DNA from: Phoronis australis
Taxonomy: Eukaryota; Phoronida; Phoronidae
DNA length: 64,000 nucleotides
Reading direction: 5' to 3'
Assembly: GCA_002633005.1 (NCBI GenBank)
Contig: NMRA01000031.1
Coordinates: forward strand, 806,996-870,995
Below are positions 13,011 through 24,400 of this stretch, piece after piece (the stretch's first letter is position 1; the number at the start of each line of letters is the position of its first letter). The position numbers and the translations under genes are program-made. The notes below the pieces were generated by a model. That model saw only the letters and a program-made list of their open reading frames with translations, had not been told where the DNA came from and did no database searches.

Positions 13011-13719
13011 CAGATAAAGAGTAGTTTAAAAATCCTTTGGTGCTTCGTACCAGATAAATTTCTACATGCGAACGCTGTATAAGAGTATCTCAGGGGTTTA
13101 AGGATAATGCCTTATCATGACCGCATACAGTATGTTTGTGTTTTGTAGAAATGGTTCTAAGATGGCGTAGATCAGTGCTTGGACTATATATATATTCTGT
13201 ATATGTTGATCCGGAATAAGTGCATTAGCACGCCATAAAACTGTCACTGTTTACATGTGATGAAAATAATCTTATTTCACATGTGGTAATGACCCCCCAA
13301 ACAAATAGAAGAATTCGCGATATCTAACTGGGTCATGCGACTTAAATTCGCCCAACGCTCTGCTTCGATATCATTATCGTCAATTTCAAACAGACGCAGA
13401 CCAGTTTTGCTAATTGCTGAAAGCTTTCACTCTGTCCGAGTCAGTAACTGCAAAAGTTGTCCCATTATTTGTCATAGCCGGTGTAGCTTGTTCTTCTAAG
13501 AGGTCCACTTTGTTTGGGGTTTACGGTGTTCTAAGGTTGAACTGATTCATCTGATGGTCCATTTCTTAGGAGCAGAGAATATATGTAACATTTGTCAATG
13601 ATTTGAACTGACGGATACGTTAGCTTTTAAATGTATCCATTCACAAGACCTAAATAGTATGAACAGAAAACGTAAAAAATGTCTCACCTGTTCGATTACG
13701 TTCAGCCTGTAAACTGTCA

Positions 13720-13731
13720 TGCGCACGCGCA
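13720..13731. promoter_or_regulatory. Perfect NRF1-type site
   Basis: TGCGCACGCGCA fits the consensus YGCGCAYGCGCR at every position in an otherwise A+T-rich intergenic stretch. Function is inferred from the motif only. Confidence 0.4.
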
Positions 13732-14212
13732 GTGGACAAGTTACGCTTTATCTTATCGAATAATGATTAATTATCGCAGTTGTTGACAGAGCAATGTTCA
13801 CGTGTACATATATGCACCTCATGGCTTGTGTAGTATATTTTGGTTATATCTATTTCCAAACTTACATTGTCCGTGTCCTAAGTTAAGTTTTTTTGCAAAG
13901 GGTTACATACTCGGAGTTTGTCGATCAATCGTATCATTCCAACTTACCATTTGAATCTTTGAAACAAAGCTTTGCTCTGTAGATTGCCTTGCCAATCCTT
14001 AAAAGTTAGATTAACTCCTTCCAAACTATATTAAATCAGCAATCGTTTCTAAGGTTCCGAAGAATTAACAGACGATTGTGGTGAGGGGCCGCGCATCACT
14101 AGTGATCCTTGGGTGTCTCGATGGTTAGTATTTACCATCTGACATGTTCACTCTAGTGGTTGAGGTCAGGGGAGTCATGAGTTTGGCTCTCAAAAATTGC
14201 GCTCGATCAACT

Positions 14213-14352
14213 CATGGGCGGCGCACCATAGGGTCTGGGGGGGCTATGGCCCACTTTTTTCAGTGCTACACCGCATGGTCTATAGGCGATGCACCACAGG
14301 GGGCTGAGGGGGCTTTAGCCCCCCCACTTTTTTCAGTGCTGCGCCGCCCATG
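14213..14352. mobile_element. 140-bp GC-rich inverted-repeat element
   Basis: Exact 13-bp inverted repeats CATGGGCGGCGCA (14213-14225) and TGCGCCGCCCATG (14340-14352). The interior is an imperfect ~76-bp duplication carrying GGGGGCTxTAGCCC and CACTTTTTTCAGTGCT phrases. Non-coding and MITE-like. Confidence 0.65.
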
Positions 14353-15489
14353 TAACTTCTCTGATAACCACTTATAATACTTGAAAATTCTACCATCCAA
14401 TTAAGTGTATTAAATTTGGTCACTGCCGAACAAGCTCAGTACTGTACATCACCCATACGATTTTATTTAGAATCAAAATTGATGTAACCTCATAAAACCA
14501 TTTGAAAGCTATTTTACGTAACCTAATGCATCATGAATGAATACTGCTAGACTAATCTGGTCCGCTATTGAGAGACACCCAAACCGGCCTCCGAGTTGAT
14601 TTTGGTCAACCCACTACAGGTAACTAGGGCCTACTTGAAACTCACTGCATAACGTCCAGCATAACTCCACGTGACAAAGTTGTTTTGAGCCAGATAATCT
14701 CAGTCCCAAAATTGAGCTAGACCAACTCAAGATGTAACCCCAGAAAACTCGTTTCAAAATATTCAACTCAACCACGGATATCATGATTGAACACTGCACG
14801 TCAAATGAGTGGTGGATTACCCTCTCCAGACACGCCAAAACCTCCAATTTTAGCTAAATCAACCCACCGCGTAACCGTTGAAAGCAACAATTCCAACATG
14901 TTCAGGGTCAGTCCACATGGCACAACAGTTACACAATTTCAGAGGTGGGATGCCTCAGCCAGATCAACTAAAGAATCGAAACAACAAAATTCCCAAAATC
15001 TCATTTACGATGAAGGAATACTAGCTACTTGATTGTACCTTCCATGGTGAGTCAATTGAAATCAACCAATTCCATTACAAATTTATGTTACGGTGACTGT
15101 GAGTGCACAAAACGAATAGTTGTCTTTTCCAGGCAAATTGGTTTACAAACTGTATTACCTGAAACTACTTGCTACAAGTACGCACTTAGCCAAGTACTCA
15201 GTAACAACTTTAGTATTTCCCATCCAGTGTAACGAGACCACTTTAAGAAGCCATTGTCGATTTTTTTTACTTCTGTCTGTGTCAGTGATTTCAAGTAAAT
15301 CCTTCACAGGCTATCGGGGAACCACTGATACGATCGGTTACTGACTTCGTCTTTCGTTGCGTGAGTCTTTCAACTCTTCCTCGACGGAGCACTAGTCCAA
15401 TCTAAGTTGCTTCTTAGTCAAAGCGGGACTCATTTCAAACTTTTAAGTCGACTCGAGAAATGCCGTTTAAGTACTTTGTTCAAAACACA

Positions 15490-15975
15490 ACCGTATTGCT
15501 GTTGCCGCCGCCGGTAGCCTGCTGCCTGCTGCGTACCGGTGTCGCTGCTGCTGCCTCTGCCGATTATAATGTCGTCTGATGGCTGTTGTCTGCCTGCTGT
15601 TGATGCTGCTGCTGCTTGTGCTTCTCCTGCTTCAGTTGTTCCTGCTTCTGCTGCTGCTGTTGCTGCCGCCTGCCAATTGCCGCCTGCCTGCTGTCTGCCG
15701 CTGTTGCTGCTGCTGCCTCTGCCGTTGTCGACTGCTTCTTGAGCCTGTCTCCTGCCGGCTGTCGATTGCTGTTCCTGCTGCTTGTGCTGCTTCTGCTTCT
15801 GCTGCTGCTGCCGACTGCTTCCTGCGGCTGCCATCAGTCACCTGCCAGCTGCTGATGCTGCAGCTTGTTCTGCTACTGGTGCTGCTGCTCATGCTGCCTG
15901 CCTGCCTGCTTGCCTGCCTCCCTGCCTGCCTGCCTGCTGTTGTTTCTGCTTCTTCTGCTGATGATGCTGAAGCTA
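15490..15975. repeat. CTG/CAG-rich low-complexity tract with (TGCC)n
   Basis: About 480 bp dominated by imperfect CTG, CTGCC and TGCTGC units, with a (CTGCC/TGCC) run at ~15893-15941. It creates long open frames on both strands (Cys/Leu-rich on plus, Gln/Ala-rich on minus). These are shadows of the repeat and no protein family is visible. Confidence 0.8.
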
Positions 15976-16689
15976 AAGGACGCGGACCAAACCCAGACAT
16001 CGATCATCAATGTACACTATTGCCCTCGTCACTTGAAAAAACATTCTTCACGTCACGTGAGTTTTTATTACAAATTCGCTAAAACTACCCATCACTAGAA
16101 ATGAACAATAAAGAAGAAATTCGATTTTTGTGGCTAATGGCAGTGCTCAAGGTAGTTGGTTAGAATGTCATGTGATTTCTTGAATCTCGTTTTAACTGGG
16201 ACACTCTTCTTAAAGCTAAATATACGTGAAATGTGTGTTTACAAAATCGACAGTCGGCTAACACAGGGTCGGAAATTTAGTTCATTGAAATCGCCACTTT
16301 CTGAGTTACAATGCAGGATGCTGACAAAAGCTAAGGAAACTGAAATGAAGTGACGTCAAACTATGTGTCTACAATGAGGCATGCAGCTAATTGTCCTCGG
16401 AGATGCACAACGAGTTCACTCAGTTGAACAACTGTGTTTTCATTCGTAGATATCATTAGACAACCAAATAGCTAACTGGCTACAAAATACAACTGCTTTT
16501 CTCAAAATGTCGAGAACCCAAATTTCTTTAAGGCGATGTCGAAGTCTAGAAAAGTGGCCAAATTTAGTTAACTTCCGGAACATCTTTTCTCGGAAATGGC
16601 TGATCGGATTTATTTAAAACTTTCAAATATTACGCTTTGTGCGCTGTCTTCCAATTTAAGGTCAGGAATTGTTTCCATTTTTGTATGAG

Positions 16690-16748
16690 AAGCTATGGAA
16701 AATTAGGACTTTTGTGTTTCTATGGAAAATTAGGACTTTTGTGTCTCT
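16690..16748. repeat. Tandem duplication of ~27-32 bp
   Basis: The phrase CTATGGAAAATTAGGACTTT and the following TTGTGT occur twice in succession. A recent slippage-type duplication in the intergenic region. Confidence 0.7.
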
Positions 16749-18370
16749 ACGAAAAAAATAAATGTTTGATAAAAAAGAAGCGATAATTTAAAAAATGTGC
16801 AGATTTTTTTGAGACTTTATCTTGAACATTTAAATCAAACAAAATTTGGTCACTGTATTGATACCGTTGTTTAGCTATTATACAGAAATGTGACAATAAA
16901 ATCAAATGTGGAGATTGCCGATGACAGTGAACAGGCTTATTGTCTACAACTAGTATCCCATCTGTCGGCGAATTCTGCGTACTCCTCGTATATAGTGCTG
17001 TCAGCCTGTGGGAAATGAGTTAAAAGGTTTTCACAATATAAACATATACCTGGTGGATATGGTGAAAGGCACCGTGTCGCCCTGGCCATCTTGTTTTACA
17101 AGTTTATCTGTGTCTTCTTTTTCTTATTGCCGTCGGACGCGTCGGACCGATTCCCAATAGTTGCCAGTCACTTAATTTTGCCCTTTTGGGGGATTTCTGG
17201 GCGACCCATCTACTTGTTGTGTATCGAACTTCTGTGCACTCTCTGGGTGAGTATAGCGCCGCCTGCCCAAGGCTCGCTGTAACGTGTGTGCACACCGAAA
17301 TGACCCTTCACATCGCACACGCCTTTGTAATTTGAGCGGACCACAACTTAGCTGCCGACTACATTCGGTTTGCCCGGTTTGCTGACATCCTTTCTCGTGT
17401 ACTATAATTGACAGCTGACAAACAGTCATTTACAGCTAAAAGTATTTTACGGACGTAATTGAAAAGTAAAGATGCACGGGTAATATGAATTAAATTCGGC
17501 TTCTTACCCGGTTGGGGGGTGCTCTCGCACCCGACGCACTCCTCCCCCGGACACGAGTACATGTATGTTTAATACATATATGATTGAATTACAGCTAACA
17601 TGTGCAACTCGTGCCTCCTGTTGGCCATGAAATAAGTATGGTTAATCATAAAAATTGGTAAGATCTCGCTGAACTCCGATTGCGGTTCATGAGAGTACGA
17701 AATAATGCTTGTGCGAAAAGAATTGTGAAGTTAGTGCCGTGAATGAGAACAATCAAGAGGGGAGAGGAAGATTGCCATCAACCGTTGCATAGATGTAAAT
17801 TTAGTTGTCCACTCGTTTAGTTGCCATTATCTTTTTACTTATGAGGCCGATGTACCTGTATTCGAAACACTTAGTGCGGTTTTCGGCAATGACTTCTTCT
17901 CTTCAATTTTTTTGCATACACATGCCTAAGTAGCTGTCATTTCTTGTACATATGCACTGTTTTTGTTTTTGTATCTATTCGAAATACTTTAATAGATTTA
18001 CACTGTTGTTTGAATACGTCTGTTACAGTCGTAAAATACTGAAATTCGTTTTCGGTTTTAACTCAGATGTTTCACAAATAGGCGCCCGCGTCTTACTTCT
18101 GTCTGATTCTTTCCCTTGAATGCAGTCTGATTGAAGTTGCGCGCAGTGCAACTATATGCCAGGGACTTTGCGGTAGTACTCTTAATATCAGAAGGCCCAC
18201 TATTATGAGATTAAAAATGTAGATTTAAATCAAAAATCTTCATAAGTCCCAAGTTGTTAGAACACTCCGTGCTTAGCTCTGGTGTCCAATAAATTGTCTT
18301 TTCAGTAGAGCTAATCAGTGACTGTTTAATGTACGGCTGTGCCGTAAGAGGGCAAACCAAGCGTGGATAC

Positions 18371-18417
18371 AGCGCGTGCGCACTGACTGCAGCAAAGTGT
18401 TTACAAGATGGCGGACG
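18371..18417 (+). promoter_or_regulatory. CCDC169 core promoter motifs (NRF1-like and YY1-like)
   Basis: AGCGCGTGCGCA (18371-18382) is a near-perfect NRF1 site on the minus strand. The start codon sits in AAGATGGCGGA, the YY1-type motif often found at transcription/translation starts. The two lie within 35 bp of each other directly at the ATG, so the 5' UTR is probably very short. Motif-based inference. Confidence 0.5.
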
Positions 18418-21400
18418 TCGAAGTTGTTGACGAGTATGAACTTGAGAGATTACGAGCCGAATTGCAACAAGAAAAACAGATGACGTGCGTTTTGTATTAT
18501 TCGTTCTTTTCCAAATGATTTCCAGAACACGTCCCATTATTTTGGTAAAAATTCGAAGGAAAGAAATTGGATTTCCTTGCATTATGATGTAGAGAATTTA
18601 GCGATTTTATGCGAACCCATTTTTAGTCTGTAGGTGAAAATGCTTACATGTGAATGTAGTCTTATCCCTTTGTTGAGTTGTTAAATGGCATGTCCACGAT
18701 ACATTTTATGCCTTGGATATTATTGTGAAAGTAAAATTTCGATGGCAGTGAGCAAGCACTTCTTGTATACATAACATTACTACTGGTAAACCACATCCAT
18801 TCAACTTATGCAATTGTTAAACATTCTGCGAGATCACGTGGGGAAGACCACAACTAGGCTTGTGTTGCTTACTATCAGTGACAAGTTTTTCCTCCTAATT
18901 GACGCGGTGAACTTAGGGTAGTGTTGTACATGTGCTTCCAATGAATCATATGAGCCTCCGTTAGGTACTCACTAACGGGCAATTGCCTATTAGCTGAATG
19001 GTTAGCACGCTTGCCGGGTTTTATGGGGGTCGCTGGTTCGATTCCCGGGTCGGGCAATATCGGCTATTACTACAAATGGCGTAGTCGGCAAACAGATGAT
19101 CTACCGATGAAGCACTGACAACTAGTACCCGCGGACCTCAGGACGGTGCGCATGGAAGGTTCCAGGAGTCGAGGACTTGTATGAGAGACTATCTTGTGTT
19201 CACCTGTGTTGTAGTGGTAAAAGTACCAAGGAACGTTGATGACCTGTATGCGAGACATCCTGGTGTTCACCTTCTTGGTGGCGTGCCTGTTCTGCAGGAA
19301 AGGGGGGAATGTTGTAGATGTGCTTCCGGTGAATCATATGAGCCTCTGTTAGCTACTTGCTAATGGCAATTGCCTATTAGCTGAATGGTAAAGTATGCTT
19401 GATGGTTTTATGGGGGTCGCTGGTTCGATTTCTGGGTCGGGTAATATCAGCTATTACTACAGCAGGAATTACCTTCCTATAAAAAGGCAGGAAATACTAC
19501 TTTTGCAGGCTCACTTTGACAAATGACACAACTCACTTAGCTCTGCCAATATTCAACCCAAGAGGATAGTTGTCCTGACCCTGTGTAAAATATATGGCAC
19601 GGTTTTTCCTGATGTGTTTTATTTTCAGGGATATGTTAAATCAGTCAGCAGGTGAACTCAAACTGACTGTGGATCAGTTGGAAAAGAGGTTTGATAGTGT
19701 TGAACAAGAAGGTATGTTTATCAATATTCACACTTGTTAGCATGGGCTATGTCTAGTAAAGATTTGTTGCTCAGCAACAGTGTACCAACATGCTGCAAAA
19801 TCTACACTCTTTCACAGTGCCATTTCTGGGTTATTAATGGCATTGTACGAGGATTATGCATTGGCAAGCCCTGATTCAGTGTCCGTCGTGGACTTCCAAA
19901 CAATGGGGTCTGGTGAACCCAATTTTGGGAGTGAATTTCAATTTTTTGGGATTGATGGAAATGGTATCTGGAGAAATCAAGTTACACCAGCACTGAACAA
20001 AGCAGGATGTGTTGTGGAAGAATAAGAAGAGTATAGTGAAACTTTCATCAATGAAAAGTAAAAGAAGATAACCAAGAAGTGAAGTGGGTTGTTTGGAATT
20101 TTGTAGACATTGTTTCTTGCACCATATCAAAAATGAATCCAGGGTGATACACACATAAATCAGGGTGGGTTTTTTCATGTAACTGTGTCAAGTAACTAAA
20201 GAATGTAGCCATTTAGGAGCACGGGTGGTCATTATTAATGATCTGGGAATAAATTCGAAAAGGTTGATGAATCAATTTTTTTATTTTACTTGATGCTTTG
20301 TTATTTTGAGTGAGTCAAAAATATACACAAACTTGTGTGGAGTGCAGCTTTTATAGAAATGTATTGCGTCATGAATACGAATATTTTTTTCTCAACATCA
20401 TATGCTAATTTATGATAGACTTTTGTGACCTTTTAAGTATTCCACAGCTCAAGTGTCAAGACTCAAGAGCCCTCTGTACAGGCTTCCTAAAAACATGGTC
20501 TCAATACTCAAATAGGTTATTGAAAATCCTGAATTGACAAGCCTCAAATTGCTGATCATTGATCTGCTGTTTACAGGAAATGAGTGGAAAACAAGATATG
20601 AAACTCAAGAAGAAATGAACCAGCAGCTCCAGAGGCAGATCTTGTTGTTACATGAAAAAGTTGAAGAGACCCGACAGGCAATTAAAGAAGGTAAAGTATA
20701 AGATAACACTTTCTGCAGAAAATTTGGAAATTACCCTGTTCTGAGGAAATGCAAGCTTAATGATACCAAAGAAGTTCCCGAAATCTTGTCAAAGCAGTTT
20801 TGTCAAAGTCATACGACAAAACTGAAAATGAAAGAAGATGATTTAGTGAATTAAATCTGTGCATAATTAGTAGAAAGTGTTTGCCTTAAAATTTAGTATT
20901 TTTTGTGGTAAAATTGTTCTCAAAAATACTACACTTAAACAAAGCAGTTTTATATTTCATGCAGATTTGTGGATACACTAATACGTTAAGTCCAATTTCT
21001 GCCTGAAGATGTCATGTCATGTTAAGTATAGGGTATCTATGCCCGGTTGCATGAAACAGTCCCTAAATGTTAGGGATGTCCTTAAGTCTTAGGGACGTAC
21101 TTAACTTTTAGGGACTGTTGCATGAAAAGTTCCCAGTTAATTTAGGCATTAAATAGGGACTCAACTTTTGGGCTACCTAAAGTAAGTCCCTAAGTTGTGT
21201 GTTTCACCTGGCACCACCTACTATGAACCCAGTGGTTTTAAGCTAACTGAACAGATTTCGTCCAAAAGGAGTAGTTTTTTCATTGAAGTGATAAATATTT
21301 TAAGAATTTGTATTGAAGCTAATGCTAGCCATGTGATACAGCTACAAGTGTTTCGTCTTTTGTCTTCCCATTTTTATCTGCAGTGGTGTAATGTGTGTGT

Positions 21401-24400
21401 AATTGTGAGAGTTAGTGAGTTGTTGAAATAGCCTTGTCTCGTGTCCTCCTCAATAGATGTTGTTGTTTACTGTTGCCCTTGAAGAAGAGCTTGTTGCCTC
21501 AGGTAAGCTAGGTTTGTGGCACGGATTTGAAATGATTTGTTGCAACATATGTAACATCTAATTAGTAGTTAAAACATTTGTGTTCGGGCACGCGTGTAAT
21601 AATTTATGTACTGTGTGAATTTTTAAAGTTTGGATGTATGGAAAACATTTTTATGTGTTACAGTTAATTTGATTAAAATATCGAGAGCTTGTGATTTGAA
21701 CAATGTATAATTTATTATGTAACATTTAACACTAATTGTTAGTTTTGTTGAAAATATTTAAGACTGAAGTTGTAAACGCAGTTTTCTGTTACTTATGTGC
21801 ATCTGAAAGTTCTGGGAATGCACTAATAGTCTTTAGAATGTCACAGATAAAGGAGTATGCAGCTCGCTGCATGATTCACGTAATCTTAAAGTATTAACCG
21901 CACCACAGTAGTTGCACATGCACCAATCTATGGTTAAGTGTTTGTTTACAATAGTATCAAGTCATCAAGTGTTTCTTTTTATAATTAATGCAACATCCTG
22001 GTTTAGGATCAGGTCACTTTATAATTTGATGCGCAAATTAACTGAGGTCTCTTGTATGTGATTACGTTTGTGTTTGCAAACTCCATTTGTTGCATGTTTT
22101 ATTTATTGTATAATAGTGCAACTTTTGGCCTACACATCTATATCAGAAAATGTGCATTTTTAAAAGATGGACTTTGGTCTTTCTACATGCTAGGCCTATG
22201 CAACTTAACTTCACTTATAAGCTCAGGTGACCTTCCCTTACATATGTCTGTGTCTTAAACTGTTTTCCTTTGTATATCTCGTCTATTCTTAGCATTACTT
22301 ATAGTCAATGCAAAGTTGAATACACGTCTACATTTACCATTTTGGAACGGATAAGTTTCACACACATATATCTTTAAGTTAGCTCCTGACATCAGTAAGT
22401 GCATTTGCATAATTCCAGATATAGGCACATCTTCAAATATTACATCATGGGCTTAAATACACGTGTATATGTGATTCATATGTGCTAGATAAATTCTTCA
22501 CCATTGAGATACCCCACCATTTATTGTTAAGTCTCGCCTTCTCTCATGGTAATGCTAATACCTGCAGCTTGGTTATCAGCGATGAAGATGGAACTTCATA
22601 TCGAGACATCTGTTGCTCGCTTCTTAAGACACTATAACCATCATCTACCAGAGTGAGACCTTGCACGTATTGATGAAAATATGAAATGTAATTAATATTG
22701 TATTCATGTGAGCGGTCCACAATACCTGACATGTCTGTCTGTCTTTCAGGAAAAGAGGCCCAACACGCACCTAGGACAGGGGGTTACAACCTGGAAGAGG
22801 TAAACTAGTCTCTGTCTCAGTTGTCTCCCACACTCATTAGAAACTTGGCCTTATCATGGTTGTGTGTGTACTTCATAAATAGATTTGTTCACAGATCGCA
22901 GTAGACAGAATCCTTCATTGTTACAAACGCAGATTTATCTTTTTGTATAGAGTAGGGCAATTACCTAATTTGCTATGATGTCATGGCAATAACATATTGT
23001 GTGGAAAAATAAAACTATGGTATACTAAAACGGGTGATTTTTCAACCTGTTTGATTTTTAAAATTGAATTCCTCATGAAAGTCTGTGTTGTTGTTTTTTT
23101 TTCGAAGAAATACGGTAGGCAAAAACGATGTCATTGTTTCTGTTGTGATGACCCATGGACTTGACTATGGTACACAATTGGTTTATGACTTGTTAGCTCT
23201 AACAAAAGATCACCAGAACGCTTCACTATATAAATGACTCTTGCCATAGAATCTGCGGTTTATGATCAATATGTTACTGTCTTTGTTTTAATAGTTTGAC
23301 CTAGTTGACAGTGATACCCTTGAAGAAGTGTCATCTGTGTTGATGGACCTTTTACGATCTCTCCAGCACACATTTAGAATGATAAATAATGACCCCGTCA
23401 CCACCAAACTTCAGTCAAGATTAATCTCGAAAATTGATCAATCGCACGACGTGTTTCATGTGAACTTTCATATTTCACGCTACGTGATTGGTTGAGTTAA
23501 GTGTCAAGTATTGGTGGTCATGGGCCCTTTTGACTAAAAATTATGTCTGCTTTGAGTAAGGTAATTTCCCACAATGGCGTATCTTGCTATTCATAAAAAG
23601 GTCAAGAGGCATCTTTGCTGTAAGATAGGATAACATAATAATGATTTATGATGATTCAATGCATATTGGTGTATAAGCCTAACTTTGGACTTTTTAATTG
23701 ATAATTCCAGGCAAATCCACATATGATAAAGATGTTGGAGAGAGAAAAACAGAGCCTTGCTGGCCAGCTGAGAGATTTGGAGTGGAGGCTAGACCAGGAG
23801 TCCAAGGTTGGTTGGTTTGACAATAAGTTATTGAGAGTTACTGAAATGGCATCATAAATTATCAGGGAGGTATACAAGTTTGGCATTTGTGATGTGTGTA
23901 AAAAACACATTTCTTCAAAATGTTTTTTCCGTTAATTTTCTGTAATTAATTTAAAGTTGTATTTTGTCCTGCTTAGTTGGCTAAAAATGAAAATTGAGGC
24001 CTTTTGCTCTCATAAAATTAATCTCATAACATTCCTTGCCATGTTAGGATTCTATTTGGTTACCATCTAGAAAATCCAAACCATCTGTTACTCGAGCAAA
24101 TGCTTTATTGGTGCTGGTCAAACCTAAATTTTTAATTCAAAATGACACTAGCATGCATTGCCTGTGACTTGAGTTAGTAATGGAAATGGACTCTATCACT
24201 ATAAGGAATATTATGAGACCGATTTAATGTCAGAGTGTAAAAGGCCAAATTTGATTTTCGTTTTTAGCCAGCTACTGTATAGCGCAGAATGGAGCTTTAA
24301 AATTGTGCAATATCATCAGGTTGGCTATATTTTCCAGTAACTATTTATAGACCTAATTCACGCCAACAGGAGGCGCGTTCCAAAACGAGGCTTGTTACGA

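Larger units (their letters stand above)
11833..18370. other. Intergenic region between PGGHG and CCDC169
   Basis: The two genes are divergently transcribed, with ~6.6 kb between start codons. No coding exon was recognised in either direction. It contains the repeats listed at 12140, 12505, 14213, 15490 and 16690 and an NRF1-type site at 13720. The 5' UTRs of both genes should fall near its ends. Confidence 0.6.

Noticed and set aside
15430-16098. Overlapping long open frames on both strands (up to 167 codons) as a Cys/Leu- or Gln/Ala-rich gene
   Set aside because: They are read from an imperfect CTG/TGCC repeat in several frames at once, with no domain, splice pattern or bounded composition.
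18985-19056. A working tRNA gene
   Set aside because: The B-box is perfect and the A-box close, but acceptor and T stems do not pair. The same unit recurs 390 bp later in degraded form, so it is a tRNA-derived repeat.
23293-23495. An additional CCDC169 exon starting FDLVDSDTLEE
   Set aside because: It has an acceptor-like TTTTAATAG and an open frame, but no donor before the stop. Exons 4 and 5 join in phase without it, and nothing comparable is in the family as I recall it.
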